DNA from: SZAS-7 sp964514655
Lineage (GTDB): Bacteria > Chlamydiota > Chlamydiia > Chlamydiales > FEN-1388
NCBI GenBank assembly: GCA_964514655.1
Contig: CAZEQY010000036.1
Span: forward strand, 1-17,118
Direction of reading: 5' to 3'
DNA: 17,118 nt
The position numbers were made by a program, and so were the translations under genes. The notes beneath the pieces were generated by a model. The model worked only from the letters and a program-made list of their open reading frames with translations, was not told the origin of the DNA and searched no databases. This document shows positions 15,802 through 17,118 of this stretch, piece by piece. Each line of letters starts with the position of its first letter. Position 1 is the first letter of the stretch.

Positions 15802-16565
15802 GCGGGTACGGCAGGCACCTTATAGACAGTGCCGTTGCCATCGGAATCAACAATGCCAATTGCAAAGCGATCGGGCTCCCAGAGCTCATCATCCTCATCT
15901 GGTGTATATGGCACCCAAACGTGTTTATATAAATCTTTGCGCAAACATACAACATCTTTTACATGAGCTTTTTTCTGAATTGATTTAATAAGATCGACTA
16001 CTCTGGTATTAGTATCAAAAATAATATTGAATATTTTATACCCTTTGAGCTTCTTCTTTTCACAATATTGGTTAAAAAAAATACAGATACCTAGTATTGC
16101 AGGAGTAATTCGGGTATATATATCATACAAATCCTTATCAGCAATATCAGCACTTCCTTTATACAAATCCAAGTGCTTTTTTTTCACAATATGCATTAGC
16201 TGCTCTGGCTGGAACTTTGGGTAGATTACTCTTCCAATATAAGTAGAAATAGCATTGGCAATACCCTCTTTATATGTAATTTTGCTAAAATGTCTATTGT
16301 TATATCGATTTACTGCCTGATATAATTTGTCACTTCTCAAGCCATTGACATCACAATATTCTACTACGCGCCTTAAAGAAGCTTGCCCGTTAAATAGGGC
16401 GCCAATCTGCTCTAAAAATGATAACTCTCTTGCCTCTAAATGCTCATGACCATCCTGACCAATAACAACCACGAGTCGGGATTTTTGCCAAGCATATAAT
16501 GCCCTTTCTTTCGGCACTACGGTGTCAAAATAGGTATTTAAGTCACTGCTAGTTAGTATTTCCAT
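15798..16565 (-). CDS. Hypothetical protein, 255 residues
   Basis: I do not recognise this protein. It appears mostly alpha-helical and basic in its centre, with lysine-rich patches at 128-131 and 170-174. A short hydrophobic helix at about 154-164 (TPAILGICIFF) is too short for a confident membrane span. An acidic patch lies at 224-230 (EDDELWE), and the end has a strand-like segment (FAIGIVDSDGNGTVYKV). Many of its codons are AT-rich compared with the neighbouring LRR gene. The start is supported by GAGG about five bases before the ATG. It ends in TGA 48 bp before the LRR gene, which points in the same direction and shares an upstream element, so the two may be co-regulated or cotranscribed. 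No function is proposed. Confidence 0.75.
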   Translation of the reverse strand: MEILTSSDLNTYFDTVVPKERALYAWQKSRLVVVIGQDGHEHLEARELSFLEQIGALFNGQASLRRVVEYCDVNGLRSDKLYQAVNRYNNRHFSKITYKEGIANAISTYIGRVIYPKFQPEQLMHIVKKKHLDLYKGSADIADKDLYDIYTRITPAILGICIFFNQYCEKKKLKGYKIFNIIFDTNTRVVDLIKSIQKKAHVKDVVCLRKDLYKHVWVPYTPDEDDELWEPDRFAIGIVDSDGNGTVYKVPAVPA

Positions 16566-16667
16566 AAAGCCTCATCCTAGCAGCCCCCCACAAAAACCAC
16601 TATCTATTTTTTTTTAATAGCCACTAGAAAGATTCAGAAGCCTCGAGGACTCGCCATTTCCCCCCAT

Positions 16668-16699
16668 TCTTTAAATACCCCCTTTAAATTAAATGTCAA
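16668..16699 (-). promoter_or_regulatory. TTGACA plus paired ATTTAAA element upstream of the 255-residue gene
   Basis: On the minus strand TTGACA (16694-16699) is followed by ATTTAAA (16683-16689) and ATTTAAAGA (16668-16676), with starts 13 bases apart. The spacing and the flanking GTATTTAAAGA match the element upstream of the LRR gene. TATTTA would lie 16 bases after TTGACA as a weak -10. The element is about 100 bases before the ATG, so the leader would be rather long. It includes C/G-rich runs and a poly-A run (minus strand) near 16610. Confidence 0.45.
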
Positions 16700-16727
16700 A
16701 AAGAAAGCTTGAAGGAGCGTATATGTT

Positions 16728-17108
16728 TTATGGGTTTTTCCTTTTTGTATCCGCTTTAAGCTGTTTCATTGCATCTTCATACGATTCTTCAAGAACCAAC
16801 GTAAGGGCCTGGGTTTTTGGGTCAGCTTCAAAATACCGGAATTTATCTTCATAAAAATCGATTTCTGAAAGGAAAGGGGCTTTAGGGCGAGTTACGTTTT
16901 CATCCCAATAGGCTATTTTCACACCAATTAGGTTTCTGTTTAATTTTTCTAGTTTTAAAGACGGAAGTTTGAGTTTTACTTCTTCGAAACACTCGGTTGC
17001 AAGTTGATCTTCGCAGAGAGTATTAAAAAAGCTATTCACCAAAGCGAATGAGCGTTTTCGCCCCGAGATATGATCGAAAGTTGTGTTTAAAATAAAAAGA
17101 GTATACCC
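16728..17108 (-). pseudogene. Open frame without a credible start; possible decayed Rpn-like gene
   Basis: The minus-strand frame is open from just after an in-frame TGA (17109-17111) to TAA at 16728-16730, about 126 codons. No ATG lies near its 5' end. The first candidate starts are TTG (17040-17042) and GTG (17037-17039), without a Shine-Dalgarno site. The sequence upstream of them still reads as plausible protein (TTFDHISGRKRSFALVNSFF), which suggests that the 5' end has been lost. That segment, with LVNSFFNTL, faintly resembles the N-terminus of Rpn/PD-(D/E)XK-type putative transposases (DxxFKxxF, then SFLNxxL), but their catalytic residues cannot be placed. A TTG-started 104-residue protein (16728-17042) is the alternative reading. 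The identity is a guess. Confidence 0.4.
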
Positions 17109-17118
17109 TCAATAAATT

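Overview
The window is a compact, AT-leaning bacterial segment with five confident long genes, three less certain ones and no gene-free stretch over 300 bases. Several predicted products look eukaryotic-like: a Dbl-homology (RhoGEF)-like protein, an F-box-like/leucine-rich-repeat protein, and a 3,300-residue protein whose C-terminal third keeps the layout of the giant DUF3638/DUF3645 SF2-helicase-like family. This combination is typical of intracellular bacteria of protists. The giant protein and the gene-2 family most resemble proteins I associate with environmental Chlamydiota (Simkania/Parachlamydia/Waddlia-type). That assignment is inference from family recognition, not from a marker gene.

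Layout. A hairpin plus T-run (31-58) marks the left edge. A SAM-dependent methyltransferase gene (62-808, minus) is transcribed divergently from gene 2 (931-2295, plus), a membrane-associated protein with a degenerate methyltransferase-like core. The 122-bp gap between them carries two good sigma70-type promoters, one matching consensus perfectly. Gene 3 (2371-3597, RhoGEF-like) has its own near-consensus promoter. Only 14 bp after it comes gene 4 (3612-4559, APH/choline-kinase-fold phosphotransferase), so the two probably form an operon. A perfect 38-bp palindrome covers the gene 4 stop codon and the -35 region of the next promoter. The giant gene (4615-14520) follows and fills more than half of the window.

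The right part is on the minus strand. The F-box-like/LRR gene (14523-15749) ends 2 bp from the giant gene's stop, so the two converge. Upstream of it lies an unrecognised 255-residue protein (15798-16565). Both have the same paired ATTTAAA element in front, with identical spacing, which suggests co-regulation. At the far right (16728-17108) is a short open frame without a credible start codon, probably a decayed gene.

How the genes may work together: the RhoGEF-like, F-box/LRR and giant proteins are plausible host-directed effectors acting on Rho GTPases, ubiquitin ligases and an unknown target. The kinase and the methyltransferase-like proteins could modify small molecules or proteins. No secretion apparatus, mobile element, tRNA, rRNA or CRISPR array was seen.
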